64,000 nucleotides of DNA, taken from assembly GCA_016271365.2 (NCBI GenBank), contig CM057456.1, forward strand, positions 1,401,107,001-1,401,171,000. The letters are read 5' to 3'. The DNA is from Neoceratodus forsteri (Eukaryota > Chordata > Ceratodontiformes > Ceratodontidae). The translations under genes and the position numbers were made by a program. The notes beneath the pieces were generated by a model that worked only from the letters and a program-made list of their open reading frames with translations, had not been told where the DNA came from and did no database searches. This document shows positions 43,871 to 55,264 of the stretch, piece after piece (position 1 is the first letter of the stretch; each line of letters begins with the position of its first letter).

Positions 43871-45004
43871 TCTCCATTATACGAACATATGAAATTTGCC
43901 AGCAGATAAAGGCCTAGAGGTCTATCAAGTCTGCTCGAATGTGCAGCTAGCACCCCTTATTCTGCAGCTGCCCCTCCCTTCCACCCTTCCCCTTCATTAA
44001 CCTTCCCCCTTGTCCTGTCCCATCCCCTTTTGAAGCAGTCCACTGTTCTACTTCTTCAGGTAACGCATTCCACCCAGCTACCACCCTCTCTGTAAAAAAA
44101 AAAAAAAAAAAAAAAGTGTCTCCTCATCTCCCTCCTGAACCTTCCTCCCTCCAGTCCAGTCTCATATCATGGCTCCTGGTGTCCCTCCCCTCCCTTACTT
44201 TGAACAGCCCCTCTGTACCGTCTCATGTACTTGAAGGTTTCAATCCTGTCCCTCCTCTCCTCCAGTGAGTACATGTTCAACTCCCTCAGCCTTCTCTCAT
44301 ATGATAAGTCCCCCAGCCCCTTGATCATCTTTGTCACCCTGCGCTTCACCCTCTCCAGTAACTTAATGTCCCTCTTCAGATACGAGCGCCAGTACTGCAC
44401 GCAGTACTCCAGGTGTGATCTAACTAATGACCTATACAGAGGCAGAATCACCTCCTTCCTCCTCATGGATATACCCCTTGCAATGCACCCCAGCATTTTG
44501 TTGGCCTTTGCAGCTGATTTTCTACATTGTGCAGAGTTGTTCAATGACCCTGTAATGAGCACCCCAGATCCTTCCTCCTCTGTCTGGGCCAGCTGCACTC
44601 CCCAGCTGGTAACTCTCCTAGGTTCTTCATCCCAAATGCAGCACCTTGCACTTTTGGCATTAAACCAGTTGCCAGGTGTCTGACCAGGTTTCAAGCTTTG
44701 CCAGATCATCCTGCAACCCTACCTCCCCTAGGTCGTCCACCACCGCTCCTACCTTGCTATCATCAGCAAACAGACCGATTTTGCTCTTGATGTCTAATGA
44801 TATGTCTGCAATGAATATCCCAAACAATACTGGTCCCAACACCGAGCCCGGTGGAACACCGCTCGTCACTAACCTTGGGTGTGGGAGCTCCCAACCCACC
44901 ACCACCCTCTGCTGCCTTCCCTGAAACCAGTTCTCTACCCATCTCACCAGCTTTGCACCCACCCCTGTGCCTTCTAACTTACTTCCTAGCCTTCCATGCG
45001 GTGT
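43871..45004 (-). pseudogene. CR1-A RT end and C-terminal domain (3' half)
   Basis: From 45004: KLVRWVENWFQGRQQRVVVG, SGVPPGSVLGPVLFGIF (usual SGVPQGS; Gln to Pro), then LFADDSKVG with the catalytic FADD near 44770. After a shift near 44690: LEYCVQYWRSYLKRDIKLLERVKRRVTKMI and LSYERRLRELNMYSLEERRD (44400-44240). A poly-A/T expansion at 44094-44115 breaks the distal C-terminal part. The 3' untranslated end at 43880-43960 matches the plus copy at 27110-27190. Confidence 0.85.
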
Positions 45005-45050
45005 ACCTGGAGTACTGCGTGCAGTACTGGCGCTCCTATCTGAAGAGGGA
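45005..45050 (+). repeat. 46-nt inverted duplicate of CR1-A at the CR1-B 5' junction
   Basis: 45005-45050 equals the reverse complement of 44369-44414 with one mismatch (45 of 46). It sits exactly between the broken CR1-A and the start of CR1-B. It is therefore filler DNA copied from the nearby CR1-A strand during insertion, not part of CR1-B, whose own version of this region differs (FWRPNLRKD instead of YWRSYLKRD). Confidence 0.9.
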
Positions 45051-45220
45051 ATGGTTGAAAAAATGGTGCGGAGCACAGGGGTTTGGCTTCATTGGGGACT
45101 GGGGTTCCACCTGGAGGGACACCAGCCTATACTGGCAGGATGGTCTGCATCTGTCCAGGAAGGGAACAAGTCTTTTGAGCAATCAGTTTAAATGCTTCAT
45201 TTGCAAGCTTTTAAACTAGT
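45051..45220 (+). pseudogene. CR1-B ORF1 C-terminus (SGNH-hydrolase end)
   Basis: The frame reads WLKKWCGAQGFGFIGDWGS, then LYWQDGLHLSRKGTSLLSNQF, ending at a stop near 45218. D-G-L-H-L is the Asp/His block of the SGNH hydrolase fold, here in a LINE ORF1 'esterase' protein. It pairs with the GDS block seen in CR1-A ORF1 at about 50490. The 5' part is absent through truncation. Confidence 0.75.
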
Positions 45221-45429
45221 CAAAGGGAGGCACTGACAAGCAGCAGGAAAATCCCAGCCTCTCCCTACAAAACAGGGTACTAAATGAGAAAAGACTGAGG
45301 TAGAACAGTCAGTGGGGATGCTGCAACAGAAGGTAAAGCCATCAAAAATGGAGAGCAATGAGTACCAATACCCGTAGTCTGGGTAACAAGCTTCCTGAAT
45401 TAGTGGCCTTGATGGAGGAACAATGGATA

Positions 45430-48060
45430 TCGTGCGAGTCAGGAAACATGGTACACACAAAACCATGACTGGGACATAAACATACCAGGATACACTATCT
45501 ACAGGAGGGACAGGAGGGTAAAAGGAGGAGGAGTAGTTCTTTACATAAGGAAGGAATTAAACCAACAGAACAAAAGGGTAAACAGGGAGGAGAAGAAGCA
45601 CTGTGGGTAAATTTGGAGACAGGCAATGGCACCACAATCCGCACAGGGTTTAGACAAGGCTCTTCTCAGGGAGGAAATGGACAAGGAAATGATAGAAAGT
45701 ATACTTAGAACGGCAGAAAAAGGGAGATATTGCTGATGGGTGATCTGAATATGCCAGATGTTAACTGGAGTGCAGTTGCAGCTGCCACTGAAGAGTGCAG
45801 TTATTCTAGATGCCCTACAGGGGCATGCCTTAGACAACTAGTACTGGAGCCCACTCGAGAGGGAGCAATATTAGACTTGATTCTCTTAAATGGAGATGGA
45901 GAGAGGATCACAGATGTAGAAGTGGGTAGCCATCTGGGAACTAGCAACCATCAAACAGTATGGTTCACAATAAACACAGCAATAGAGTCAAGCCATACAA
46001 AGACAAAAGTACTGGACTTTAGGAGGGCTGACTTTGCCAAAATGGGTGAGTGCCTAAGGAATGCACTAGCAAATGGGCAGGAAGGAGGGGCGGAAGAACA
46101 ATGGGGAATAATAAAAACTGCCATCACAGAGGTAACGAGCCTTTGTGTGAAGCAAATAAACAAAACAAAACGATGTAAGAAACCACTATGGTTCTCAAAG
46201 GAAGTGGCAGTGAAGGTTCAAAGAGAAAAAGCATTCAGGAAGTACAAGGAATCGCAGAAAGAGCAGGACAGAGAACTGTATCAGTTAAAGCAAAGGAGGC
46301 TGGGAAGGCAGTCAGAACAGCAAAGGCCCAAACCAAGGAAAAGATAGCCAACTCAGTTAAGAAGGGGGATAAAACCTTTTATAGGTACATCAGGGAGCGA
46401 AGGAAGACCAAGGGAGGGATAGTGAGGCTTAAAAAAGGGGAGGGAGGGTGAGCAGAGGGAGACTGTGAAAAGGCAGAGATACTAAACAATTATTTTTGCT
46501 CAGTATTTACAAATGAAAAGGTGGAGGTACATAAAACAAACAGTAGAAACACTCTGGATACAGAAGTGATACCAGCCCATTTACAGAAGAAAGGGTTCTG
46601 AAAGAACTCTTAAAACTGAAGGTGGACAAAGCAATGAGGCCTGATGAGTTCATCCCAGAATTCTAAAGAGCTAAGGGTAGAACTAGTGACACCACTGACT
46701 ACCCTTTTTAACAAATCATGGGAGGATGGGGTGGTACCCGAGGACTGGAGGAGGGCAGATATGATTCCCCTTCACAAAAGTGGGAGCAAGGCAGAAGCAG
46801 GAAACTACACATCTGTTAGTTTAACCTCAGTGATAGGGAAAATGATGGAATCACTTCTGAAGGAAAGAATTGCCGAGTATCTAGAGGCCAGAGGGGCGCA
46901 GGACCCTAGGCAGCATGGATTCACAGCGGGAAGGTCATGCCAGAAGAATCTGATAGATTCTTTGACTGGGTGACCAAAGTAGTAGATCAGGGAGGGGCTG
47001 TGGACATGGCCTACCTAGACTCTAGAGAGGCATTTGACACAGTCCCACACAAAGATTAATATACAAGTTAGCCAGCCTGGGAGTGGGTCCAAGATGACAG
47101 CCTGGGTAAAGAACTGGATTTGGAGAATAGGACACAGGAAGTAACAGTAAATGGAGTCCACTCAGAAGAAAGGAGGGTTACTAGTGGGGCACCGCGAGGT
47201 TCAGTATTAGGACAGTTCTCTTCAATGTCTTTATAAGCGACATTGCGGAAGGACTGGAAGGAAAAGTATGTCTCTTTGCAGATGACACAAAGATCTGCAA
47301 CAGAGTTGATGCACAGAGTGGGGTGGAAAGGATGAGAAGGGACTTGTGAAGGTTAGAGGAATGGTCAAATGTATGGCAGCTTAGATTCAATGCTAAGAAG
47401 TGCAAGGTAATGCACCTGGGAAACAAAAACCCAGGGGAAGAGTACACAATGGGGGGTGAGATACTAACAACAACAAAAATGGAAAGGGACCTGGGGGTAG
47501 TCATATCAGATGACCTAAAGGTGGGCAAGCAATGTGAGAGGGCAGCAAGGAGGGCTGGGGGGATACTGGGATGCATAGGGAGAAAACAGGAAGTTATTAT
47601 CCCTCTGTACAGACAGCTGGTGAGACCCCATCTGGAGTACTGTGTGCAGTTCTGGAGACCCAATCTCCGCAAAGACATAGACAGGATGGAAGCTGTCCAG
47701 AGGAGGGCAACTAAAATGGTGCAGGGTCTGCACCGGAAGACATATGAAGAGAGACTTAAGGAGCTTAATATGTATAGCCTCGAGGAAAGGAGGAGAGGGG
47801 GACATGATAGAAACGTTCAAGTACCTCAAGGGAATCAACAAAGTCCAAGAGGTAGCATCTTTCAAAAAGAGGTGTGCAAGAACAAGAGCACAATTTGAAG
47901 ATGAAGGCGGCTCAGAGGTAATTTAAGGAAGTATTTTTTCACAGAGAGGGTTGTGGATGCATGGAACGCCTTCTGGAGGAGGTTGTGGAGTCAAAATCAG
48001 TGGTGGAATTCAAGCATGCATGGGACAGTCATAAGGCAATTCTAGGGGGTGGGGGTAGGA
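45430..48060 (+). pseudogene. CR1-B ORF2: endonuclease, RT, C-terminal domain (broken)
   Basis: Endonuclease: GDLNMPDVNW near 45740 and TSNHQTVWF near 45945, where the usual SDH is SNH, a change at a catalytic Asp. The linker is open to 46347. RT: IPLHKSGSKAEAGNY, SLTSVIGKMMESLLKERI, RQHGFTAGRSCQKNL (46760-46960), LDSREAFDTVPH (normally LDF), GAPRGSVLGQ-like near 47195 and LFADDTKICN at 47271-47300. C-terminus (47410-47926): LEYCVQFWRPNLRKDIDRMEAVQRRATKMVQG and LNMYSLEERR. At least five frame breaks. Confidence 0.85.
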
Positions 48061-48165
48061 AGAAGTAGGCTGCTGGTTAACTAGGATCTGCAGCTTATCC
48101 AGTAGGTAGGGAAATGGGCAGACTGGGTGGGCCAAGCGGTCCTTATTTGCCGTCAAATTCTATGT

Positions 48166-49955
48166 TACCAAGTCAAATGCCTTACTGAAGTCCAGATACA
48201 GGACATCCACTGCATGGCCCCTGTCCAGTTGCCTAGTCACCCAGTCATAGAACTCCACCAGGTTGGTTTGGCAGGATCTGCCACATATGAAGCCATGCTG
48301 TCTGCTGTCCTGTAGTCCTTTGGCCTCTAGGAGGGCCACCAGCCTCTCCTTCACGATAGTCTCCATCAGCTTACCCACGATGGTTGTGAGTCTCACTGGT
48401 CTGTAGTTCCCTGGTTCATCCTTGGGGCTACTCTTGTGGAGGGCAGCACGTGAGCCATCCTCTAGTCCTGAGGTACACACCCCGAGTGTAGTGAGGCATT
48501 AAATAGGTCTGCAAAAGGTCCCGTAAGGACCTCTGCCAGCTCCTTCAGTACCCTGGGGTGGATGCCATCTGGGCCTGGCGCCTTGTCCACCCTCAGTGCC
48601 TTCAAACCCTCCCGAACTCTGCCCTCCATGATTTCTCCATCTGTCACCCCCCCCCCCGTTTCTGCCATTCCTCCCCCCTTGGGTGTCACTCCCCTCTTCT
48701 CCTTAGTAAATACCGAGCAGGAGTAATCATTTAGTGCTTCTGCCTTATCGCACCCTGCTTCCACCCAACCCCCCTCCTTCCTAATCCTTACTATGTGGTC
48801 CTTACAGCTCCTTTTCTCCCTGATGTACCTAAAGAAGTCCTTCTCCCCCTTCTTAATGCCTTGACCAGCCTGAGCTCCGTAAATGCCTTGGCTCCCCTTA
48901 CCGCCCTTGTCACCTCCTTTGATTCCGTCAAGTACTCCTCCCTGTCCCTTTTCCATGACCTCCTTGCTCAACCAGCTCAGTTTCTTAGCCCTAGCCTTCT
49001 TGCTCTGAGCCTTGCAGCAGGTTTTGGTTGCCTCCACTATCCCCAGCTTTATGAGTTCCCACTTCTGGTTACTGTCCATACTACATTGAATTCTGGCCAG
49101 GTACCCTTTTACCACTTCCCCCATCCACCCAAAGTTGGCCCTCCTGAAGTCCAGCAGTCTTGTGCCAGATTCCACTCCTTCCTTGCCCATATCCAATGTG
49201 AGCCATACTGAGTGGTGGTCACTCCCTTATAGCGGTTCCTCCACTGTAAGTTCTTTCACAAAGTCCCCATTTGCTAGCACAAGGTCAAGGGTATTCCCTA
49301 ACCTGGCTGGTTCACTGACCATTTGCAGCAGGAAGCTGTCCTGGAAGGCATACAGCAGCACCTGCTCTCTTCTGTTCCTGGTTGTTGGGGTACTCCAGTC
49401 CACTCCTGGCATGTTGAAGTCCCCCACAATTACCACACTACCCTTCTCGCAGGTCCTCCTGACCTGTCCCACTAGTTCTCTGTCTAACTCCTCCATCTGA
49501 GATGGCGGACTGTACACCACTCCCTTTCTGAGAATCCTATTCTTGGAATCCTAGATTTGCATCCAAAGTGACTCCGTACTACCCTCCTCCCCTTCCTCCC
49601 TTACACGCTTCAGTCCTTCCTTCACATATAGTGCCATACCACCTCCTTTCCCAATCATCTTGTCCCTACAAAATAACCTGTACCCTGGTACAGAGAGGCC
49701 AGAGTCATTGTATTGGGTGGCCCATATTTCTGTGATGACTGCAATGTCCACCTCTCCCTCTGCCATGAGCACCTGTAACTCTGCAGTTTTCCTCCCAAGG
49801 CTCCTAGCATTAAGGGTAACCACCTTCCCCCCCACCCCATCCTGCCGTCCTTTACTAGCATCACCAACAGTACTTGCCATTTGTCCTCTGTCACTGTTAC
49901 AGGGGGTAAGCTCATATGGTTTCTTAACCTGTGGTCTCTGCATGTCCTTGCCCAA
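48166..49955 (-). pseudogene. CR1-A ORF2 5' half: endonuclease and start of RT
   Basis: The start at 49955 region gives GKVVTLNARSLGRKTAELQV and ITEIWATQYND (the catalytic Glu kept, Thr-Trp changed to Ile-Trp). Frame breaks near 49550 and 49230. VGDFNMPGVDW and TVEEP(L) are readable, but the SDHH block is interrupted by a stop near 49235. The second long frame (49196-48462) holds the basic linker, KAPGPDGIHPRVLKEL and QD. RT continues (48480-48166) with KLMETIVKERLVALLE and GRSCQTNLVEFYDWVTRQLD, ending at LDFSKAFDLV where CR1-B enters. Confidence 0.85.
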
Positions 49956-50236
49956 TTGCCACCCCCAATTCCTAGTTTAAATTCCCAGCTTCCTCTAGGC
50001 ACTCTTCCATCCTCTGTTTCAACACTTTCTTTCCCTCCTCACTCAAGTGTAGTCTGTCCTTGGCATAGAGACTACTGTCCTCCCGGGTCTTTCCGCACCG
50101 CCAACAGCCCATACCCTTTAGCATAACACCAGGTTCTCAGCCATCCATTAAATTCCTCTATTTTCAGCTTTCTTGTTGTGCTTGCCTTGGGCACTGGAAG
50201 TATCTCTAAAAAAGTTACTGATCTTCCTGCCCCCTC

Positions 50237-51083
50237 TCATAATTGTCCCAGTTCCTCAAACCTCCTCTGGACTATATCTACTGTCTTGTCAGCCAGGTCG
50301 CTCGTCCCAAGATGTAAAATTAAATGAGGCTTGCCCCTATATTTCAGAACAGATTGTCCCACCCTTTCCGCTGTCATTCCTGGCATGGTCTCCACCCAAA
50401 TGCGACTATGCCTCTCCCCCTTGCTACCCCACCTGACTCCTCTTAGTATTGAGTCCCCCAGCACTAAGATTCCACCCCTCTTACTCCCTGCTTGCTTCCA
50501 TTCATCTCCATTTCTCATTTCCAGCTCCTCTTCTTCCTCCTGCACATCATTTCCCCCGGTTGCAATTCTCCCAGCAGAACTTCCCTCCGTTCTGGTTTGG
50601 TTCAGGCATTTATCAATTATTCCACCAAAAACTATTTTCTGAAGAATCTTCACAAATGCCCACTCCCTCTCTCTTCATAGTTATCTGTTCTCTCCTTTCC
50701 TCTCCATGACTTTTGCCACTTCTCCTCCCCTCACAAGTCCCTATCTCCTCCTTCCATTTGTCTTTTGCCTCCTGACCTTGTTTTCCTGGCAATCATTCTT
50801 CCTGGCCTGGGCCCCTTTGTCTCTGCCTCCCTTCTTCTGACATTCTCTTCACCACTGTTAGCTCAAACTGCCCTCCCTCATCTCCCTTCCTCCCTCCCTC
50901 CAGTATTGGGCTAAACCCACCCCCAGTCTGCCTTGCCTGTCTTAGTTCCTCCTGCAGACCCTCAATCTCCTTTCTAAGTGTCTCTATGTAGTTGCACACT
51001 AAACATCCCCCCACACTCCAGGCAATTTTTAGAAAGATTGGTGCACCGCAGTTGTTGCAGTCTACCACCCTACCCATTGCCAT
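50237..51083 (-). pseudogene. CR1-A ORF1: Cys-rich N-terminus and SGNH-hydrolase-like domain
   Basis: The start at 51083 gives MAMGRVVDCNNCGAPIF, GGCLVC and then a coiled-coil-like ETLRKEIEGLQEELRQA. After frameshifts near 50790 and 50660, the frame 50653-50237 reads GGILVLGDSILRGV (GDS, nucleophile block I), MPGMTAERV and LILHLGTSDLADK (block III, normally GTND). The last block (DxLH) would lie below 50237, where the frame is lost. ORF1 proteins of CR1/L2 LINEs commonly carry such an esterase; its job in retrotransposition is unclear. Confidence 0.75.
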
Positions 51084-51430
51084 GTGCCCACCAGCGACCC
51101 CCCCACCCTTCAGATGAAGGATACCAGCACCCCCCCAAGTCTCCCCTCTCTATCAGTGCAAAACATTCTTTTCTTCATTTCCCTTACCCCCTTTGTTGTA
51201 CACGTGTAGCTAGATTGAGCAACTGCTTTTTACATTCCTATCCTTCCTATCCACACCCAAAAAGAGACTTTAAGTAACAACTGCACAACCTTCTTCAAAC
51301 TCCTACTCCTCCTTTCCACAATGCCAACAGCAATGCAAAGAAGTAACAATGAAAGCTCCTTGAGTTGCAGTTACTTCCCTTCCACTGAGATAGCAGTCAC
51401 CTCTTCACTTGCTGCTGTTCCTTTCCTGCA

Positions 51431-52171
51431 TGTCTGCTTCTGCTATGACAGGTGCATGTCCTTGGCCCGTTTGAGGAAGTGATGTCAGAACCCCTAGTAT
51501 AAAGGAAATCATGAACCGGAGCGGGTGGGGTGAGCTGCTGGGAGGGTGGGACCAGCCCAAGTATTCCAGAAACAATCAGGTAGCTGAGGCCCCTGGGCAG
51601 ACCATTAGCACCCTTCCCCCACTACGCACTAAACTTTGCAGCTAGTGAAACCAGCAAAATGGAATCACAATTCTACTCAATGCCCCAAAAATAGGTTTGC
51701 TACCAAAAGAAACAGATCTCCAATTCAAACAGCTTCACCAACAACACAACAAAATAGGCTTGAAATTAGAAGATACAGGTCTCCGATTCAAAGAAATAGC
51801 CCCAATTAAATCACACCGAATAGGTTTTAAATCAGAAGAAATAGGCCTCCACAAACAGCCTGCTACACAGTGAAACCTCAAACGAATAAGCCCACTTATA
51901 GCCACTAAAACAGGTTTCAAAATTCCGACAGCCCCACAACAGTACCCTGCTAGCCCCTTAGAAGTAGTAAGAAAGAAAAGAAATAACCTTCCACCAAGTA
52001 AAATCCACAAGAAACACTGTAAAAACAGCAAGAAGAAGCTACTATACTGGAACTGATCTGATCCCTTCCTCTTCTGGTTACTGCATGTTAACTTATGGGA
52101 GATGAAAAAATAAAATTTAAATCTAACTTCCTGTTCCTAATGATGTCATTTTGGGGACATTTTATAAGGGC
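51431..52171. other. Unassigned A-rich stretch
   Basis: Directly upstream of CR1-A. 51700-51960 repeats a theme of AAATAGG(C/T)TT, AATTAGAAGATACAGG(T)CTCC and AATCAGAAGAAATAGGC roughly every 55-60 nt (near 51690, 51750, 51825), an irregular tandem repeat. No coding sequence. Confidence 0.45.
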
Positions 52172-52310
52172 AGTAACACACTTCAGAATGCGTGGTTATT
52201 GGGTAATTACAGCATCCCCCCTTGAAGGGCACTCGGCTGGCTCCCTGTGCCTCCAAATGGGGGGGATGCACTAATTATCCAATAACCACATGCCATATCA
52301 TGTGTTATTG
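52172..52310. repeat. Palindromic MITE-like unit P4
   Basis: Arms 52172-52232 and 52247-52310. The outer parts AGTAACACACTTC…GTGGTTATTGGGTAATTA pair with TAATTATCCAATAACCAC…TGTGTTATTG. The centre GGGCACTCGGCTGGCTCCCTGTGCC is the P2/P3/P5 core in the opposite orientation. Confidence 0.7.
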
Positions 52311-53581
52311 CTTACTTCCAGCTAGTATTCCAACTGGAGTACCACTCTACCAATCCCTTGCTCTGCAGTTTAATCTATAGCACTTCTTTTTTGAGTGGGT
52401 GGAGTACATGACTCCACAGTGGAATATCAGAATTTTAATTTTGATAATCCGCCTCCCATAGCAGATTATTTTAATTCTTTGCACCCCTTCTTATGTATCT
52501 GAATTCCCTTGCATTTTTGCACTGTTTTAACGCCCTAAAATATTATTTTTTTATCAATTTTCCAGTATTTTGCTATTGTGAAAAAAAAAGTTATTTTCTA
52601 GGCTTTTTGCTGCACAGAAAAACATAAGACATGCATCTGAATATTACAGAAAATACAGAGCTATGCAAACACTACAAACTGTATGACTAAACCTGCACCC
52701 CAGGGATTTATATAACTCTAAAAATTGATTAGCGTTTTGCTCATAAAAGTGCTAAATGTTTGTGAAAATGCATAGCTCTTGCCTCACTGTGTTTAACAAA
52801 CACAGTACTTCTAGAAAATCTATATAAATACTTTCTGCACAGTTTGTATAGTCCCAAGAAAAAAACTGCTAATCAATTATTTAAAACCCTGCACCCTGTA
52901 AAATAAAACATTTCGTTATTTCAATTCAACATATATACAGTAGGCTAGTTCCTGTTATTTAGAGCCTTACCTTATATTCAGTATAAATGAGAAAACAGAT
53001 ATACAATAAACACATAAGATTTAATAAATCCACCACTGGATTTAAAAGCAGTCTTAAAACTACAGTAAGCAGCGAGATTTATTTTAGCATGAGACAGCAT
53101 TCCTTAGCAACTGACAGCTTAGTTTGGTAGTTGCATTTCTTTGGCATTCCCATTTACCCTCTCATTTCATATTCCAACCATTCAACACACAAAGCTTGAC
53201 TGTAACTGGCACTAGAGGTACATTTATGTTTTTATAGTGTATGTGAAACTGGAAAGCTTTACAACATTTGTTTCTTAGGCCCCAGACTATTTGTCTTGCA
53301 CCAGCTTGTGAAGTCCAGTAGGCACAAAATCTTCACCACTGGACTCGAGCATAAAACAAATTACATAGTTGAAGTCAGACAATACCTCTCGAATATCACA
53401 ATTTACACTCCTCTTCTACAGGACCCAACTCCCATAATCTCAGTCTAGCTAACAAATAACTTCCAGTCTCAACAAACAGACTTACTGTTCAGCTTCCTTG
53501 GACATCCAAGTTTTGTTACCTGCAAAAAATCCACAAAAGAAGGACCTGATCGCCTAGTAAGCATTAGTCACCGACAGAGGA
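52311..53581. other. AT-rich stretch without recognised gene
   Basis: 1.3 kb, no domain, no clear repeat. Confidence 0.45.
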
Positions 53582-53698
53582 GGGCTCTACTGTGGATTAA
53601 TGTCCTGCTTTTTTTTTTGGTGGGGGGGTTGTTGGTGCACAAGGCCGAAGGCAGAGTGCTTCCAACCACCCAGCAGGCATTAATCCATGGTAGAGCCC
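53582..53698. repeat. Palindromic MITE-like unit P5
   Basis: GGGCTCTACTGTGGATTAATG (53582) pairs with CATTAATCCATGGTAGAGCCC (53698). The centre GGTGCACAAGGCCGAAGGCAGAGTGCTTCC (53634-53663) carries the shared core. The right flank contains TTGTAACATGG, like P1. Confidence 0.75.
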
Positions 53699-54350
53699 AA
53701 CACTGGAGGTGATTAATGCGCTTGTAACATGGCAAGTGCTAGAGAGACATAGTGATAGTATTCTTCAGCTGTACAGCAGACTGCTTACCCAGATGTCCAA
53801 GTATGTTGCTAGCACTCTGCTGTACTTCGTTTTTTGTGACACACAGGGATGCTGGAGGGACGTGCGCGTTTCCGTTCCACGGCACACCACTATTTATATA
53901 GTGTGCAGTGCTTTGACAAGATGTCCCATGGCCACTGTCCGGCTCCCACAGACGCGCGAGCAGTCGGATTTGCTGATTCGGCATGACACCTTTTCCAGTT
54001 TCTTCGTCGCTGCCGTGTCTCGCTGCAGCACTGCGACTGTGCATCATGGGAGAGATCCGTTGCCAGAGGACCCGCTCGCAGTGCTGCATCTCTGCAATCA
54101 GTCTATTGCTCATCCTCCAGTACTGCCATCTACAGGACTTGACAGCACTATTCAGCCCGTGTGTATGTTGCGCGCTCACAGTAGCAGGCGCGCTTCTTGT
54201 CACCCACATGCACTAGCGGGCAATCTCTACTTTGCCTTTCATGTTCCCCAGCTACTGCCTCAGATTGTGGCGATTTGTGGTACCACTCAACCGGCCTCTG
54301 TGGACACTTTAGGTACTACACAAGCGGGCTCTACGCTGGGTTAATCACCA
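53699..54350. other. CpG-rich stretch between repeated GGGCTCTAC edges
   Basis: GC- and CpG-rich relative to its AT-rich surroundings. The right edge (GCGGGCTCTACGCTGGGTTAATCACC, 54327-54352) repeats the left edge of P5 in the same orientation. No known domain in the 211-residue frame at 53709-54344, which I consider non-coding. Confidence 0.35.
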
Positions 54351-55264
54351 CTCAGTTTTTGTCACATGCTGCATTTCCACCAATCTCGTTCCTCGACTTG
54401 AGCATCATTTATTGTGCCATGTTACAAATTGGGTTAATTTATACCTGCTTTACATCAGGCATCTCTGCATTTCTGCAAAGTCTCATGAGACCAATGTCAA
54501 ATCACTTCTCAATGTCTTGCTAAGTTGTTTACTGGTTGGTTCAAGGAACGGTTCTTTCAATCCTTCCTAGGGGACATTGCCTAATCTTTACAAATGATAC
54601 GCTCATGATAACATCCGTGTGGGGGGCTGCCTGCCTCCTATTGCCAGGGCGTTCTGCAAATCTTGGACACTTTTAAAAATGCTTCCTCCATACATTATAT
54701 GGAATATTATATGGAATAGTAAATAGTCAGAAACCTAGCAGGGCTCCTGATTGGCTACTGGACCAGTCATTAACATCTTAGAAATGACCAATCCAGCTGC
54801 CAACTGGCACTGCGCAGCATGCAAAGTCAACATACTTGTGCCACACCACTAAAGTAAGTAAATGTAACTATAGAATCAGAAGCTGTTATTAGGCTTAGAA
54901 TCACAATAACAGTTTCAAAGCCGGTCATTTCCATGAATTAATGACCGGCTGAAGTAAGGTATCCCTTAGCTTCCCCTCAAGCCACCCATCACTCCATCAA
55001 GTCATTAATTCCTCGGAGAGGACTGGCTTCTTGGTTGCTGGCAGATGTTGGTAGCTCTCATTAGCATAACCTTCGCGGCGGAAGTCACCCGAGGTGCACG
55101 ACATGTCCGCCTGCGGGTCTGTCACCATGATGGAGCAAGCAGATCTTTTTTATCAACACTCCAGGGCACCAGGTAGTGAAATAATTCTCTTTCATGTTGA
55201 AAGCCCTAATTGGGCGTTTCATCAGCCGCTGCTGCACTGAGGGACTCAGTTGGAGTTTCCCTTT
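54351..55264. other. Unassigned stretch with one hairpin
   Basis: A perfect 11-bp hairpin, AGCCGGTCATT (54919-54929) and AATGACCGGCT (54940-54950). No gene. Confidence 0.45.

Larger units (their letters stand above)
45051..48165 (+). mobile_element. CR1-B LINE, 5'-truncated within ORF1
   Basis: Plus-strand CR1 from the last part of ORF1 through ORF2 to the 3' end (TTATTTGCCGTCAAATTCTATGTT, 48142-48165), the same end as the fragment at 8690. It is nested in CR1-A in the opposite orientation. TACC is present at both edges (45004-45007 and 48166-48169), a possible 4-bp target duplication overlapping the filler. Confidence 0.9.
43871..51430 (-). mobile_element. CR1-A LINE split in two by CR1-B
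   Basis: Minus-strand element from the 5' end near 51430 to the 3' end near 43871. The first part (51430-48166) stops in the RT after LDFSKAFDLV. The second (45004-43871) starts at PHGRLGSKLEGTGVGAKLVRW, exactly the next residues in the 24-27 kb copy. Between them lies CR1-B plus a 46-nt inverted filler. This copy supplies the ORF1 missing from the other full copy. Confidence 0.9.

Noticed and set aside
43701..44115. Poly-T, C/A and A runs as retrotransposon tails
   Set aside because: They do not coincide with element ends; two lie inside or beside CR1-A and look like slippage expansions.
53709..54344. 211-residue open frame as a host gene
   Set aside because: No domain, no plausible splice context, low-complexity His/Pro/Ser composition, and opposite-strand frames of similar length; typical of CpG-rich non-coding DNA.
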